Of a stretch of 64,000 nucleotides of DNA, positions 17,599-25,958 are shown piece by piece. Below the pieces are notes generated by a model. It searched no databases. It was not told the DNA's origin and saw only the letters and a list, made by a program, of their open reading frames with translations. The stretch lies in assembly GCF_042658365.1 (NCBI RefSeq), contig NZ_JBHSQC010000024.1; one strand, written 5' to 3'. A program made the position numbers and the translations under genes. Positions within the stretch are counted from its first letter, which is position 1, and every line of letters starts with the position of its first letter. Source of the DNA: Carnobacterium_A antarcticum (lineage in GTDB: Bacteria > Bacillota > Bacilli > Lactobacillales > Carnobacteriaceae).

Positions 17599-18417
17599 AT
17601 GGATTGGATGAAAGAAACAAAAAATTTGAAAGAAACATTTGCACCCTATATGCATTCTGCGTTATACATAACGGATGGAAAGCAGGTGTTAGCAGCAGAT
17701 CAGGAAGCAGAATTGATTTGGGCAGCGAGCATCATAAAACTACCGATTTATTTATACTATTACGAAAAAGCGATTGAAGGAAAACTGGATTTGTCTGAAA
17801 CGCTAACGCTGCCAGCTGAAGGGCGCGTAACCGGTTCGGGGGTCCTTCATTTACTGACGACGAAAGAGAGTTGGACAGTAGAAGAATTATTGCAGTTGAT
17901 GATCGCTGTTTCAGACAATGAAGCCACGAATCAATTAATTCGTTACGCTGATTTGAAAACGCTTCAAAGTTGGATAAAAACCAAAGAATGGGGAGATGAA
18001 ATTAAACTCAGACGGTACTTGATGGATTATGCTTCTGGTTTAATCAACGAAGTATCAGCAAGAGGCGCAGTTCAAGTCTTGCAAGACATCATCGCCTTGG
18101 GCCAGGCAGCCCCACTATGGAAGGATAGAATCGAAAAGCCTTTAGTGAAGCAGCAATTTCGTACCGGTTTACCAGGCGCTTTAGATGAACGAGAAATTCC
18201 TGTTTTAGAAATGCTGAATAAAACCGGTGAAGACAATGGCATTCGCCATGATGTTGCATTGTTTCGTTACCATGATCAAGAGTTGTTTATCGCAGCTTTG
18301 ACGAAAGAAGGGCAAGAAGAAGCGAAAGCATACGAATGGATGCAAGAAATTGGCAAGCTTGCTTTTGAAGCCTTAAAAGCGGCTGACGCTCAGTCAAAGT
18401 CTATTCATTCAACGTGA
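17599..18417 (+). CDS. Cytoplasmic beta-lactamase-fold serine hydrolase
   Basis: A protein of 272 residues with penicillin-recognising enzyme motifs: SIIK at 44-47 (nucleophile serine and lysine), SDN at 105-107 and KTG at 208-210. There is no signal peptide, and the ExxxN loop that supplies the deacylating glutamate of true class A beta-lactamases is not evident, so it is more likely a peptidase or amidase than a resistance enzyme. It lies 36 bases before an NlpC/P60 endopeptidase and upstream of an OppA-like lipoprotein in one apparent operon. That context points to processing of imported wall peptides; the context is inferential. Confidence 0.78.
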   Translation: MDWMKETKNLKETFAPYMHSALYITDGKQVLAADQEAELIWAASIIKLPIYLYYYEKAIEGKLDLSETLTLPAEGRVTGSGVLHLLTTKESWTVEELLQLMIAVSDNEATNQLIRYADLKTLQSWIKTKEWGDEIKLRRYLMDYASGLINEVSARGAVQVLQDIIALGQAAPLWKDRIEKPLVKQQFRTGLPGALDEREIPVLEMLNKTGEDNGIRHDVALFRYHDQELFIAALTKEGQEEAKAYEWMQEIGKLAFEALKAADAQSKSIHST

Positions 18418-18452
18418 CGTGAGAAAAAGGAAACAAGGAAAGGCGGATAAAA

Positions 18453-19340
18453 GTGAAAAAAATGATAAATAAGAGTTCGGCTTTTTTGTGGTCCGATCAT
18501 AAACCGCATGCCGTAAAAGAAAAGCTGATGCATCAAGAACGAAAAGCCAAATTCTATCAACTAACAGATGAAGAAGTCCTATCTTTATATACAGATCGGC
18601 TAGTAGATTCAGAATTGCTTTATGGTGAAATAGTCGATACAAAAGAAACGAGTGGAGCCTACACTAAAATCGTGGTGCCCGATCAAAAAAGTTCCAAAGA
18701 TCAGGCTGGTTATCCAGGATGGGTGTTCACAAAAGATCTAAGTCCTATTCCTGAAGACTGGTCAGCGGAACTAGATAAAGCCGCCATTAAAAAATCAACA
18801 GCTCAGCTGAATTTTTTTGATATGGCATATGAAAAGCAAGAAATCTCAGTAGGAACGGTTTTTTCAGTCACTGAGGCAGACGAAAAAAACATTTATGTTC
18901 TCACTCCTGATGGTCCAGGCTGGATTGCTAAAGAAGCCGTTCAATTCCTCGGCCAATCTAGTCAGGATAGCGCTGAACAAATCATTTCTTTGGCAAAAGA
19001 ATTTTTGCACCTACGTTATGTCTGGGCAGGAACGAGTGCTGCGGGGTTTGATTGTTCTGGTTTTGTTTATAGCTTGTATCGTGTTTTCGGTAGAGAACTG
19101 AGCCGCGATGCACACGAACAAGCTTTGGAGGGTACGGAAGTGCACTATTCAACTGCACAGCTAGGCGACTTGTTATTTTTTGCTTACGAGGAGGGAAAAG
19201 GCGCCGTTCACCACGTAGGAATTTACATCGGCGACGATCAAATGATCCATTCGCAAACACCTGGATCAAAAGTAATCATTACGACTATTTCTGGAACGAA
19301 TTATGCAAAAGAATTGTGTACCGTCAGACGTCACTTTTGA
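18453..19340 (+). CDS. NlpC/P60 (C40) endopeptidase, YkfC-like
   Basis: A protein of 295 residues without signal peptide. SH3-like segments occupy about residues 45-165 (YPGWVFTKDLSPIP, GPGWIAKEAVQFLG). The C40 domain follows with catalytic Cys201 in FDCSGFVYSLYR, His254 in HHVGIYIG and His266 in MIHSQTPGS. The architecture matches Bacillus YkfC, a gamma-D-glutamyl-L-diamino acid endopeptidase acting on free murein peptides in the cytoplasm. The start is GTG at 18453 behind AGGCGG. It is located between a serine hydrolase gene and an OppA-like gene, 45 bases upstream of the latter. Confidence 0.85.
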   Translation: MKKMINKSSAFLWSDHKPHAVKEKLMHQERKAKFYQLTDEEVLSLYTDRLVDSELLYGEIVDTKETSGAYTKIVVPDQKSSKDQAGYPGWVFTKDLSPIPEDWSAELDKAAIKKSTAQLNFFDMAYEKQEISVGTVFSVTEADEKNIYVLTPDGPGWIAKEAVQFLGQSSQDSAEQIISLAKEFLHLRYVWAGTSAAGFDCSGFVYSLYRVFGRELSRDAHEQALEGTEVHYSTAQLGDLLFFAYEEGKGAVHHVGIYIGDDQMIHSQTPGSKVIITTISGTNYAKELCTVRRHF

Positions 19341-19385
19341 ATGAACTAAAAATCAGCAAACAGGATAAGGAAAGGGTGAATTAAG

Positions 19386-21068
19386 ATGAAGAAAAGGTTA
19401 AAAGGACTTATTGGTGTAATAGGAGTTGGACTAGTTTTAAGTGCATGCGGGAATACGAAAGAGGCTGTTGTGAATGATTCAGCTTCATCGTCAACCAGTG
19501 ACAAGAAAAATCTTGCTGAAAAACAAGAACTGCATTTAACTGCAGCTTCAGAAATACCTTCACTTGATACGGCTATTGCGACAGATTTGACAAGTTTTAC
19601 TGTCATGAACAATATTTTTGAAGGACTGTATGAATTGGGCCCAGATGGCAAACCTATTTTAGGAGTAGCAGATAGTAAACCGTCCATTAGTGAAGATGGC
19701 AAAACATATACTTTTAACATTCGCGAAGACGCTGTCTGGTCAAACAATGAGGCTGTGACAGCGGATGATTTTGTTTATGCTTGGCAAAAAATAGTAAATC
19801 CTGAGACCGCTAGTGGTTACGCTTATATGTACGATGGGTTGATTCAAAACGCGACGGAAATCATCAACAGCGAAATGGAACCAGCCGAATTAGGTATTGA
19901 AGCCGTTAGTGAGAAAGAATTAAAAATCACCTTAGCTCAACCTACTTCTTATTTTGATCAATTGCTGACATTGCCTTTCTTTTTCCCTCAAAATAGAGCG
20001 TATGCTGAATCACAAGGTTCGGATTATGGCATGAGCAGCGAAAATTTGGTTTACAATGGTCCATTTGTTTTGACGGATTGGGTACAAGCGAGCAGTGTAG
20101 AATGGTCTTATGAAAAGAATCCCGATTACTGGGATAAAGAAGCAGTTTTACTCGATAAAATCACCGTAAGTGTCATCAAAGAAGTTTCAACGGAATTAAA
20201 TTTGTATGAAAATGGCGATGTAGACATTGCTGTATTGAGCGGTTCTTTTGTCGAACAATACAAAGACGATCCTGCTATTGTTTCGACCTTGCAAGCTGTT
20301 TCGTTTTACATTGAAATGAATAACGTTAACAGTGGGGAAACGACGGAATTAAACAATCCCAATATTCGTATGGCCATTGCTTCAGCAATTGATAAAGAAG
20401 CCTATGTGGACAGCGTGCTGCAAGATGGTTCAGAATCCATCGATGGTTTTGTACCTGCTGGTCTAGCAGCCAATCCTAAAACAGATGCTGATTACCGTGA
20501 AGATGCTGGCAATCTGTTGCCTTACGATCTTGAAAAAGCAGAAACAGCTTGGAAAAAAGGCTTGTCTGAATTAGGAGTTGACGGGATCGAATTAGAATTG
20601 ATCACTTCTGATACAGAAAGCTCAAAACGGTTAGCCGAATATCTGCAAAATGAATTGCAGACGAACTTGCCAGGGATGACAGTTAAGTTAAGAAGCATGC
20701 CGTTCTCGATGAAACTGGATACGGTCCGTAAAGGAAGTTACGATATGGCTGTTAATTCATGGGTTGCGGATTTTGCGGATCCCATCAATTATGTTGAACG
20801 ATTCCATACCGACATCAACCGAATGAATTATTCTAATCCTGAAGTTGACGCATTGGTAGAAAAATCTAAAGCAACTTACGATAACGATGAAGCGCGTTGG
20901 AACACGCTCGTTGAGATTGAAAAAGTCGCACTTGGCGAAGATGCGGCCTTGGCGCCTTTATACCAATCTGCTGAATCTTATCTGCTGCAGCCTTATGTGC
21001 AAGATATGTACAAACGGGTTTTTGGTCCAGACAGTTACAAATGGGCTTGGATCTCAGCGGATAACTAA
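19386..21068 (+). CDS. Oligopeptide ABC transporter substrate-binding lipoprotein (OppA-like)
   Basis: A protein of 560 residues. The N-terminus is a lipoprotein signal (MKKRLKGLIGVIGVGLVLSAC, lipidated Cys21). The SBP_bac_5 fold follows: LTAASEIPSLDTAIATDLTS, the VTADDFVYAWQKIVNPETAS segment typical of family SBP5, YNGPFVLTDW and a C-terminal LAPLYQSAESYLL. It captures peptides outside the membrane for an Opp/Dpp permease encoded elsewhere. Co-transcription with two cytoplasmic peptide hydrolases suggests murein peptides as ligands. A strong terminator follows. A paralogue is encoded at 57311-58951. Confidence 0.9.
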   Translation: MKKRLKGLIGVIGVGLVLSACGNTKEAVVNDSASSSTSDKKNLAEKQELHLTAASEIPSLDTAIATDLTSFTVMNNIFEGLYELGPDGKPILGVADSKPSISEDGKTYTFNIREDAVWSNNEAVTADDFVYAWQKIVNPETASGYAYMYDGLIQNATEIINSEMEPAELGIEAVSEKELKITLAQPTSYFDQLLTLPFFFPQNRAYAESQGSDYGMSSENLVYNGPFVLTDWVQASSVEWSYEKNPDYWDKEAVLLDKITVSVIKEVSTELNLYENGDVDIAVLSGSFVEQYKDDPAIVSTLQAVSFYIEMNNVNSGETTELNNPNIRMAIASAIDKEAYVDSVLQDGSESIDGFVPAGLAANPKTDADYREDAGNLLPYDLEKAETAWKKGLSELGVDGIELELITSDTESSKRLAEYLQNELQTNLPGMTVKLRSMPFSMKLDTVRKGSYDMAVNSWVADFADPINYVERFHTDINRMNYSNPEVDALVEKSKATYDNDEARWNTLVEIEKVALGEDAALAPLYQSAESYLLQPYVQDMYKRVFGPDSYKWAWISADN

Positions 21069-21080
21069 ACCTTAAAAAAA

Positions 21081-21126
21081 TCTTCTTTTCTTAATGAATC
21101 ATTCATTAAGAAAAGGAGATTTTTTA
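21081..21126 (+). terminator. Terminator after the OppA-like gene
   Basis: TCTTTTCTTAATGAA pairs with TTCATTAAGAAAAGGA across a three-base loop, followed by TTTTTT. Confidence 0.9.
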
Positions 21127-21243
21127 GTCAGTGCAACAAAACCGATTTTTTTTATTGAAAAGTAGTCGGAAATTCAAACCATCGTATGTGAAAAACCCGT
21201 GTTATAAAGAATCAGAAAGTGTGGTGCGGGCTGAGCTTATCGC

Positions 21244-21302
21244 TTTACATTCTGTGAAATTACCCCTAAAGTAAAGATGCGTGAAAAATGTAAGCGCTAT
21301 TA
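21244..21302 (+). promoter_or_regulatory. glp promoter with downstream CcpA cre-like site
   Basis: TTTACA at 21244-21249, a 17-base spacer and TAAAGT at 21267-21272 form a plausible promoter. TGTAAGCGCTATTA at 21289-21302 matches the cre consensus except near its end and would sit just after the transcription start, a roadblock position. It implies glucose repression of the former glpKOF operon. Confidence 0.65.
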
Positions 21303-21321
21303 AAAGTCAGGAGGTATAGGA

Positions 21322-22834
21322 ATGGAAAAAAATATATTATGTCAATTGATCAAGGAACGACGAGTACACGGGCCATCATTTTTGATAAAAAGGGACAACC
21401 GCTTTGGACATTTCAAAAAGAACTTCCGCAACATTTCCCTCAACCTGGCCGGGTAGAACACGATGCTAACGATATTTGGATCTCAACACTTTCAGTTATT
21501 GCTGGCGTACTGATTGAATCTGGGTTAAAACCACAAGAAATAGACAGTTTAGGAATCACTAACCAACGTGAAACGACCGTTATCTGGGATAAAAAAGCCG
21601 GGCAGCCGATTTATCATGCAGTCGTTTGGCAATCTAAACAAACATCTGGAATTGCCGATCAATTGATTGCTGACGGACACAAAGAAATGGTCCAAGACAA
21701 AACCGGTCTGATTATTGATTCTTATTTTTCTGTAACAAAAGTGAAATGGATTTTAGATCGTGTTGAAGGCTCAAGAGAGCGAGCAAAAGATGGCGAATTG
21801 TTATTGGAACGATCGATACTTGGTTGATTTGGAAACTTACGGGCGGCGCAGCACATGTAACGGACTATACCAATGCCAGTCGGACGATGTTATTCAATAT
21901 TTATGATTTGGAGTGGGATAATGACATTTTAGAATTACTAGACATTCCAAAAGAAATGCTGCATGAAGTTAAATCTTCTTCGGAAGTTTATGGGCATACT
22001 GTGGCCTATCATTTTTATGGCGCTGAAGTTCCTATCGCTGGGATCGCAGGAGACCAGCAAGCTGCTTTATTTGGCCAAACTTGTTTTGAAAAAGGAATGG
22101 TTAAGAACACTTATGGGACAGGTGCCTTTATCATCATGAACACTGGTAAAGAACCCATCAAATCAAAAAATGGTTTATTGACAACGATTGGTTATGGAAT
22201 CAATGGCGAGATCACGTATGCTTTAGAAGGCAGTATCTTTGTAGCTAGTTCAGCTATTCAATGGCTGCGCGACGGCATGCGGTTGTTTAGAGAATCGCCG
22301 CAATCAGAAGATTATGCAACGCGCGTAGATTCTTCTGAAAACGTTTATATGGTGCCGGCTTTTGTTGGTTTAGGAGCTCCTTATTGGGATCAAGACGCTC
22401 GTGGTGCCTTTTTCGGGATCACACGCGGGACGACAAAAGAGCATTTCATTAGAGCGACCGTAGAATCGTTAGCTTACCAAACAAGAGATGTCATCGAAAC
22501 AATGAATAAAGATTCAGGCATCCAAACCAATACGATGCGCGTGGATGGCGGAGCCGCTAAAAATGACTTCTTGCTTCAATTCTAATCTGACATTTTAGGC
22601 ACAACTATCGAGCGTTCAAAAGTTAATGAAACAACAGCTTTAGGGGCAGCCTACTTGTCAGGACTAGCAACAGGATTTTGGAAAAACCAAGAAGAAATTA
22701 AAAACTATTGGGAAAGCGGCGGAATCTTTGAACCTGAAATGGAAGAAGATCTTCGTGAAAATCTTTATGAAGGCTGGCAAGAAGCCGTGGCAGCAACAAG
22801 AGTGTTTAAACATAAACCATTAGAAAAAAAATAA
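21322..22834 (+). pseudogene. glpK: Glycerol kinase, degraded by two frameshifts and a nonsense codon
   Basis: Full-length glycerol kinase sequence is recognisable over about 500 codons but is broken three times. (1) After the ATG at 21322 (good AGGAGGT site) the seven-A run at 21326-21332 lacks one A; restoring it gives M-E-K-K-Y-I-M-S-I-D-Q-G. (2) At 21804-21805 TT should be TTT, restoring E-L-L-F-G-T-I-D-T-W-L. (3) At 22583-22585 TAA replaces a probable CAA (LLQF-Q-SDILGTTIERSK). The frame then continues to the normal end at 22834. Family motifs survive: SIDQGTTSTRAIIFD, TNQRETTVIWD, GDQQAALFGQ. GlpK would phosphorylate glycerol to glycerol-3-phosphate; this copy cannot be made as written. 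Confidence 0.92.
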
Positions 22835-22884
22835 ATCAAACCTCATAACTTTTAAGGAGCAGCTTAAAAAGAGGGAGGACTACT

Positions 22885-22911
22885 ATGCCGTTTTCAGCAA
22901 AAATAAGAAAA
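22885..22911 (+). pseudogene. glpO: glpO N-terminal stub (deletion scar)
   Basis: A strong GGGAGGA (22873-22879) precedes an ATG and the codons MPFSAKIRK, which resemble the first residues of alpha-glycerophosphate oxidase, normally encoded between glpK and glpF in lactic acid bacteria. After these codons the sequence passes directly into the upstream region of glpF and the frame ends after about 30 codons. The remaining roughly 600 codons of glpO are absent. The assignment rests on position and nine residues. Confidence 0.6.
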
Positions 22912-22925
22912 GGGGTTAGAACAAT

Positions 22926-23657
22926 ATGGATACATCAGTTTGGTTACAGATGCTCGGTGAGTTTATTGGGACATTAGTTTTGGTGTTGATGGGAGATGGC
23001 GTTGTAGCTGCCAACTCTTTGCGAAAGTCTAAAAGTGAAGGAGCAGGTTGGGTAACTATTGCACTAGGATGGGGAGCTGCTGTTACATTAGGGGTTTATG
23101 CCTCTAGTTTCTTGAGTCTGGCACATCTAAACCCGGCTGTATCAATTGCAATGGCTGTTGCAGGCGAATTTAGCTGGTCACTAGTTCTTCCATATAGCGT
23201 CGCCCAAATCGCAGGAGGGATCGTTGGAGCTGCTTTAGTTTGGTTGAATTACTACCCTCATTGGGAAGAAACAAAAGATCCTGCTACAATTCTAGGAGTT
23301 TTTTCTACAGCTCCTGCTATTCGGAACACCGTTTGGAATGTTTTCAGTGAAGTACTGGGAACCGCTGTATTGGTATTCTCATTACTTGTTTTTACTCGTG
23401 GCGACTTTACCGATGGATTGAATCCAATCGTTGTTGGTTTATTGATTGTTTCCATTGGTTTATCACTAGGCGGATCAACGGGTTATGCCATTAACCCAGC
23501 ACGGGACTTAGGACCGAGAATTGCTCACCAACTGTTGCCAATCAAAAATAAAGGCGATTCAGATTGGGGCTATTCATGGGTTCCTGTAGTCGGCCCAATT
23601 ATTGGCGGAGTTATCGCAGCGCTCTTATATCTTTTAATTCCGATCACACAGCTATAA
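22926..23657 (+). CDS. glpF: Glycerol uptake facilitator (aquaglyceroporin)
   Basis: A MIP-family channel of 243 residues with six membrane segments and both half-helix signatures: HLNPAVSIAMA and YAINPARDLGPRI; the aspartate after the second NPAR is the glycerol-facilitator signature. It lets glycerol, and likely dihydroxyacetone, diffuse across the membrane. Unlike glpK and glpO upstream, it looks intact and full-length. The ATG is preceded by AAAAGGGG. It is convergent with the dha operon, separated by a bidirectional terminator. Confidence 0.92.
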   Translation: MDTSVWLQMLGEFIGTLVLVLMGDGVVAANSLRKSKSEGAGWVTIALGWGAAVTLGVYASSFLSLAHLNPAVSIAMAVAGEFSWSLVLPYSVAQIAGGIVGAALVWLNYYPHWEETKDPATILGVFSTAPAIRNTVWNVFSEVLGTAVLVFSLLVFTRGDFTDGLNPIVVGLLIVSIGLSLGGSTGYAINPARDLGPRIAHQLLPIKNKGDSDWGYSWVPVVGPIIGGVIAALLYLLIPITQL

Positions 23658-23670
23658 GCTTTTATTAAAG

Positions 23671-23723
23671 ACCACAAAACAGCGCCTCTCCTTGATTGTT
23701 AAGGAGAGGCGCTGTTTTGTGGT
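23671..23723. terminator. Bidirectional terminator between glpF and dhaM
   Basis: ACCACAAAACAGCGCCTCTC and its exact reverse complement surround a short loop, giving a stem of over 20 pairs with A and T tracts on both sides. Confidence 0.92.
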
Positions 23724-23745
23724 CAATGATTCTCTTGGTTTTTTC

Positions 23746-24123
23746 TTATTTTACAACTAAGGCTTTCAATTGCTCTTCGATAGCGTCAAGAGGCGCTTCT
23801 GCTTGTAACAATGCAGAAGCCGTATACGCTCCTTCAACAAAAGCCGCATCATAAAGCGTGACTGTTTTGTCAGATGTTTCAATCGCTAATTCTAAATTCA
23901 TTTTAGCACTGCCGAGATCATAAAAAGCTAAAATGGTTTCTTCTTCGAATGACTGTAAAGCAGCTTCAATTTTTTCAAAGCTGGTTCCCACTTCGCCTTC
24001 AGAAGTTCCACCGGCACTTTTGATCGAAACTTCTTTAGCAACTTCATTCACTAAAGTGGCTACGCCATCTGCCAAACCTTCAACGTGTGAGACCAATAAA
24101 ACACCATACTCTTTACTCATCAT
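23746..24123 (-). CDS. dhaM: PTS-dependent dihydroxyacetone kinase, phosphoryl donor subunit DhaM
   Basis: A protein of 125 residues of the EIIA-mannose-like DhaM family. VLLVSHVEGLADGV contains the histidine that receives phosphate from HPr. GGTSEGEVGTSFEKIEAAL and ILAFYDLGSAKMNLELAIE are also typical. It passes phosphate to the ADP bound on DhaL, so dihydroxyacetone kinase is driven by phosphoenolpyruvate. It lacks the extra HPr and EI domains of E. coli DhaM, as usual in Firmicutes. Its start overlaps the dhaL stop (ATGATGAGTAA), implying translational coupling. It is last in dhaK-dhaL-dhaM. Confidence 0.9.
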   Translation of the reverse strand: MMSKEYGVLLVSHVEGLADGVATLVNEVAKEVSIKSAGGTSEGEVGTSFEKIEAALQSFEEETILAFYDLGSAKMNLELAIETSDKTVTLYDAAFVEGAYTASALLQAEAPLDAIEEQLKALVVK

Positions 24124-24700
24124 AGACACCTGCTTCCATCATGGTTTTGAAAAGGTAACTGCTGGACATAGCGCCTGGATCGATGTGACCAATAGAACGA
24201 TCTCCTAAATAAGATGCCCGTCCTTTTGTCGCTTTCATGTCGATGGTTTTTTCTACACTTTTTTCAATCAGTTCAGTGGTTAGATTTTTATTTTTGACTG
24301 CTTCAATCACAGGAATCCATTCATCCACCATCGTTTTTTCGCCTGCCATAGCTTTGCCGCGTTTTTGAACGCCTTCCAATCCAGCTTCTAATAACACAGC
24401 CAGATCCTCACTCTCTTGACTCGCTTTAGCCATGCTGATGAATGCTGAACCGTATAAAGGACCCGAAGCTCCGCCAACTTTGCTGACAAGGGTCATACCG
24501 GTCAACTTCAAGAGATCGGTTACGTTGTCCGGTTCTTTGACTGTGAGAGCTTCTTTCAAAGCAGTTGCTCCACGAGCTAAATTATTGCCATGGTCGCCAT
24601 CTCCGATCGCAGTGTCCAATTCGCTTAAATAAGCTTTGTTTTCGAGCAGTTGTTCAGTAAAAAGAGTCATCCATTTTTTCATATTTTCAAGATTTACCAT
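24113..24700 (-). CDS. dhaL: Dihydroxyacetone kinase ADP-binding subunit DhaL
   Basis: A protein of 195 residues. The DhaL nucleotide site is clear: DTAIGDGDHGNNLARG (magnesium-binding aspartates), GGASGPLYGSAF, and GRASYLGDRSIGHIDPGA at the end. DhaL holds ADP permanently, is re-phosphorylated by DhaM and transfers phosphate to dihydroxyacetone on DhaK. It is 19 bases downstream of dhaK and overlaps dhaM. Length is normal and all key residues are present. Confidence 0.93.
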   Translation of the reverse strand: MVNLENMKKWMTLFTEQLLENKAYLSELDTAIGDGDHGNNLARGATALKEALTVKEPDNVTDLLKLTGMTLVSKVGGASGPLYGSAFISMAKASQESEDLAVLLEAGLEGVQKRGKAMAGEKTMVDEWIPVIEAVKNKNLTTELIEKSVEKTIDMKATKGRASYLGDRSIGHIDPGAMSSSYLFKTMMEAGVYDE

Positions 24701-24719
24701 TTATTTTTCCATCCTTTCT

Positions 24720-25709
24720 CTACCAACTAATCGTTGTTACTGGAGCGTTTAAATAGTCTAACCAACGTGAGTCTTCAAGTTTAACTAAAGTCAGCGACAA
24801 TCCTTGCATATCGATTGAAGTCATATAATCTCCGACTTTTCTAAAATCAATGTGTAATCCTTCTTCAGCCAATAAGTTCCTTACATCGTTCATAAAAACA
24901 AATTGTTCCATTAAAGGTGTGCCGCCCATACCGTTTACCAAAACGGCATACTGATCGCCATTTTTCCATTGAAATTCTTCTTTCAGACGCTCAATCAATT
25001 CTTTTGCTAATTCTTTTGAAGGTTTTATTTTTTCTCTTCGGTAACCAGGTTCGCCATGGATGCCTACCCCAAACTCAATTTCGTCATCAGCTAATTCAAA
25101 CCCTGGTTTGCCTACTTCTGGAACAGTGGCAGCTTTTAAAGCCACACCGATCGATTTGATGTTTGGAATCAGTTTATCGGCCAGTTCTTTGACTTCAGCC
25201 AACGTCAATCCTTGCTCAGCAGCGCCGCCTAAAATTTTATGAACCAATACGGTACCAGCTATTCCTCGTTTTCCAGCAGTATATGTGCTGTCTTCTACAG
25301 CGACATCATCGTCAACGATGACAAATTCAACAGGAATATCTTCCATTTCAGCTAGATCTTTTGCCATATCAAAGTTCATAACGTCTCCAGAATAGTTTTT
25401 AATAATCAAAAAGACGCCATGGCCTTCATCGCTGGCTTTGATGGCTTCAAAAATTTGATCGGGTGTAGGAGAAGTGAAAACCTCGCCACAAACGGCAGCA
25501 GAAAGCATTCCTTTTCCAACAAAACCTGCATGGGCAGGTTCATGGCCGCTGCCTCCACCGCTGACCAATGCAACCTTATCGTTGTGATCTACTTTACGGT
25601 GTATAACCGTCGTTTCAGGCAGACGTTCAACTAAATCTTCATAAGCAAACGCGAGCCCCTCGAGCATTTCATCTAAAATATCTGCGGGATCGTTAATAAT
25701 TTTCTTCAT
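24720..25709 (-). CDS. dhaK: Dihydroxyacetone kinase substrate-binding subunit DhaK
   Basis: A protein of 329 residues. It shows SGGGSGHEPAHAGFVG (substrate pocket), IIKNYSGDVMNFDMA, and the histidine in GVGIHGEPGYRRE that covalently binds dihydroxyacetone. It is the first gene of the operon, with AGGAGG before the ATG and a sigma-A promoter overlapping a cre-like box upstream. Together DhaKLM feeds dihydroxyacetone into glycolysis as DHAP. A glycerol dehydrogenase that would supply dihydroxyacetone is not in the window. Confidence 0.94.
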   Translation of the reverse strand: MKKIINDPADILDEMLEGLAFAYEDLVERLPETTVIHRKVDHNDKVALVSGGGSGHEPAHAGFVGKGMLSAAVCGEVFTSPTPDQIFEAIKASDEGHGVFLIIKNYSGDVMNFDMAKDLAEMEDIPVEFVIVDDDVAVEDSTYTAGKRGIAGTVLVHKILGGAAEQGLTLAEVKELADKLIPNIKSIGVALKAATVPEVGKPGFELADDEIEFGVGIHGEPGYRREKIKPSKELAKELIERLKEEFQWKNGDQYAVLVNGMGGTPLMEQFVFMNDVRNLLAEEGLHIDFRKVGDYMTSIDMQGLSLTLVKLEDSRWLDYLNAPVTTISW

Positions 25710-25755
25710 TAATAAAACCCTCCTATAATTTATTTCAAAAAGCTGCTACACTTTT

Positions 25756-25784
25756 AGTATAAACGTTTTCATAGTTAACGACAA
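25756..25784 (-). promoter_or_regulatory. dhaKLM promoter overlapping a CcpA cre-like site
   Basis: On the minus strand TTGTCG (25784-25779), a 17-base spacer and TATACT (25761-25756) form a good promoter. TGAAAACGTTTATA (25771-25758) matches the cre consensus closely and covers the spacer and -10, so CcpA binding would block the polymerase. A second cre-like box, TGAAAGCGTTATTT, lies at 25850-25863. Confidence 0.75.
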
Positions 25785-25958
25785 ATATAAGTAATCAAGC
25801 AACTGATAAAAATTTTTGGCTGTTTTAATGGAATAAAAAACCAAAAAACTGAAAGCGTTATTTTGTGTTTTACATTTTAAGAACAACTATGATACAGTCA
25901 TAGAGAATATGGGATAAAGTGCTATTCTGTATGGTTTAAGAAAGCAGGTGAATAAAAA

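Noticed and set aside
17599..18417. Beta-lactamase resistance gene
   Set aside because: No signal peptide, no evident deacylating glutamate loop, and the operon context is wall-peptide processing.
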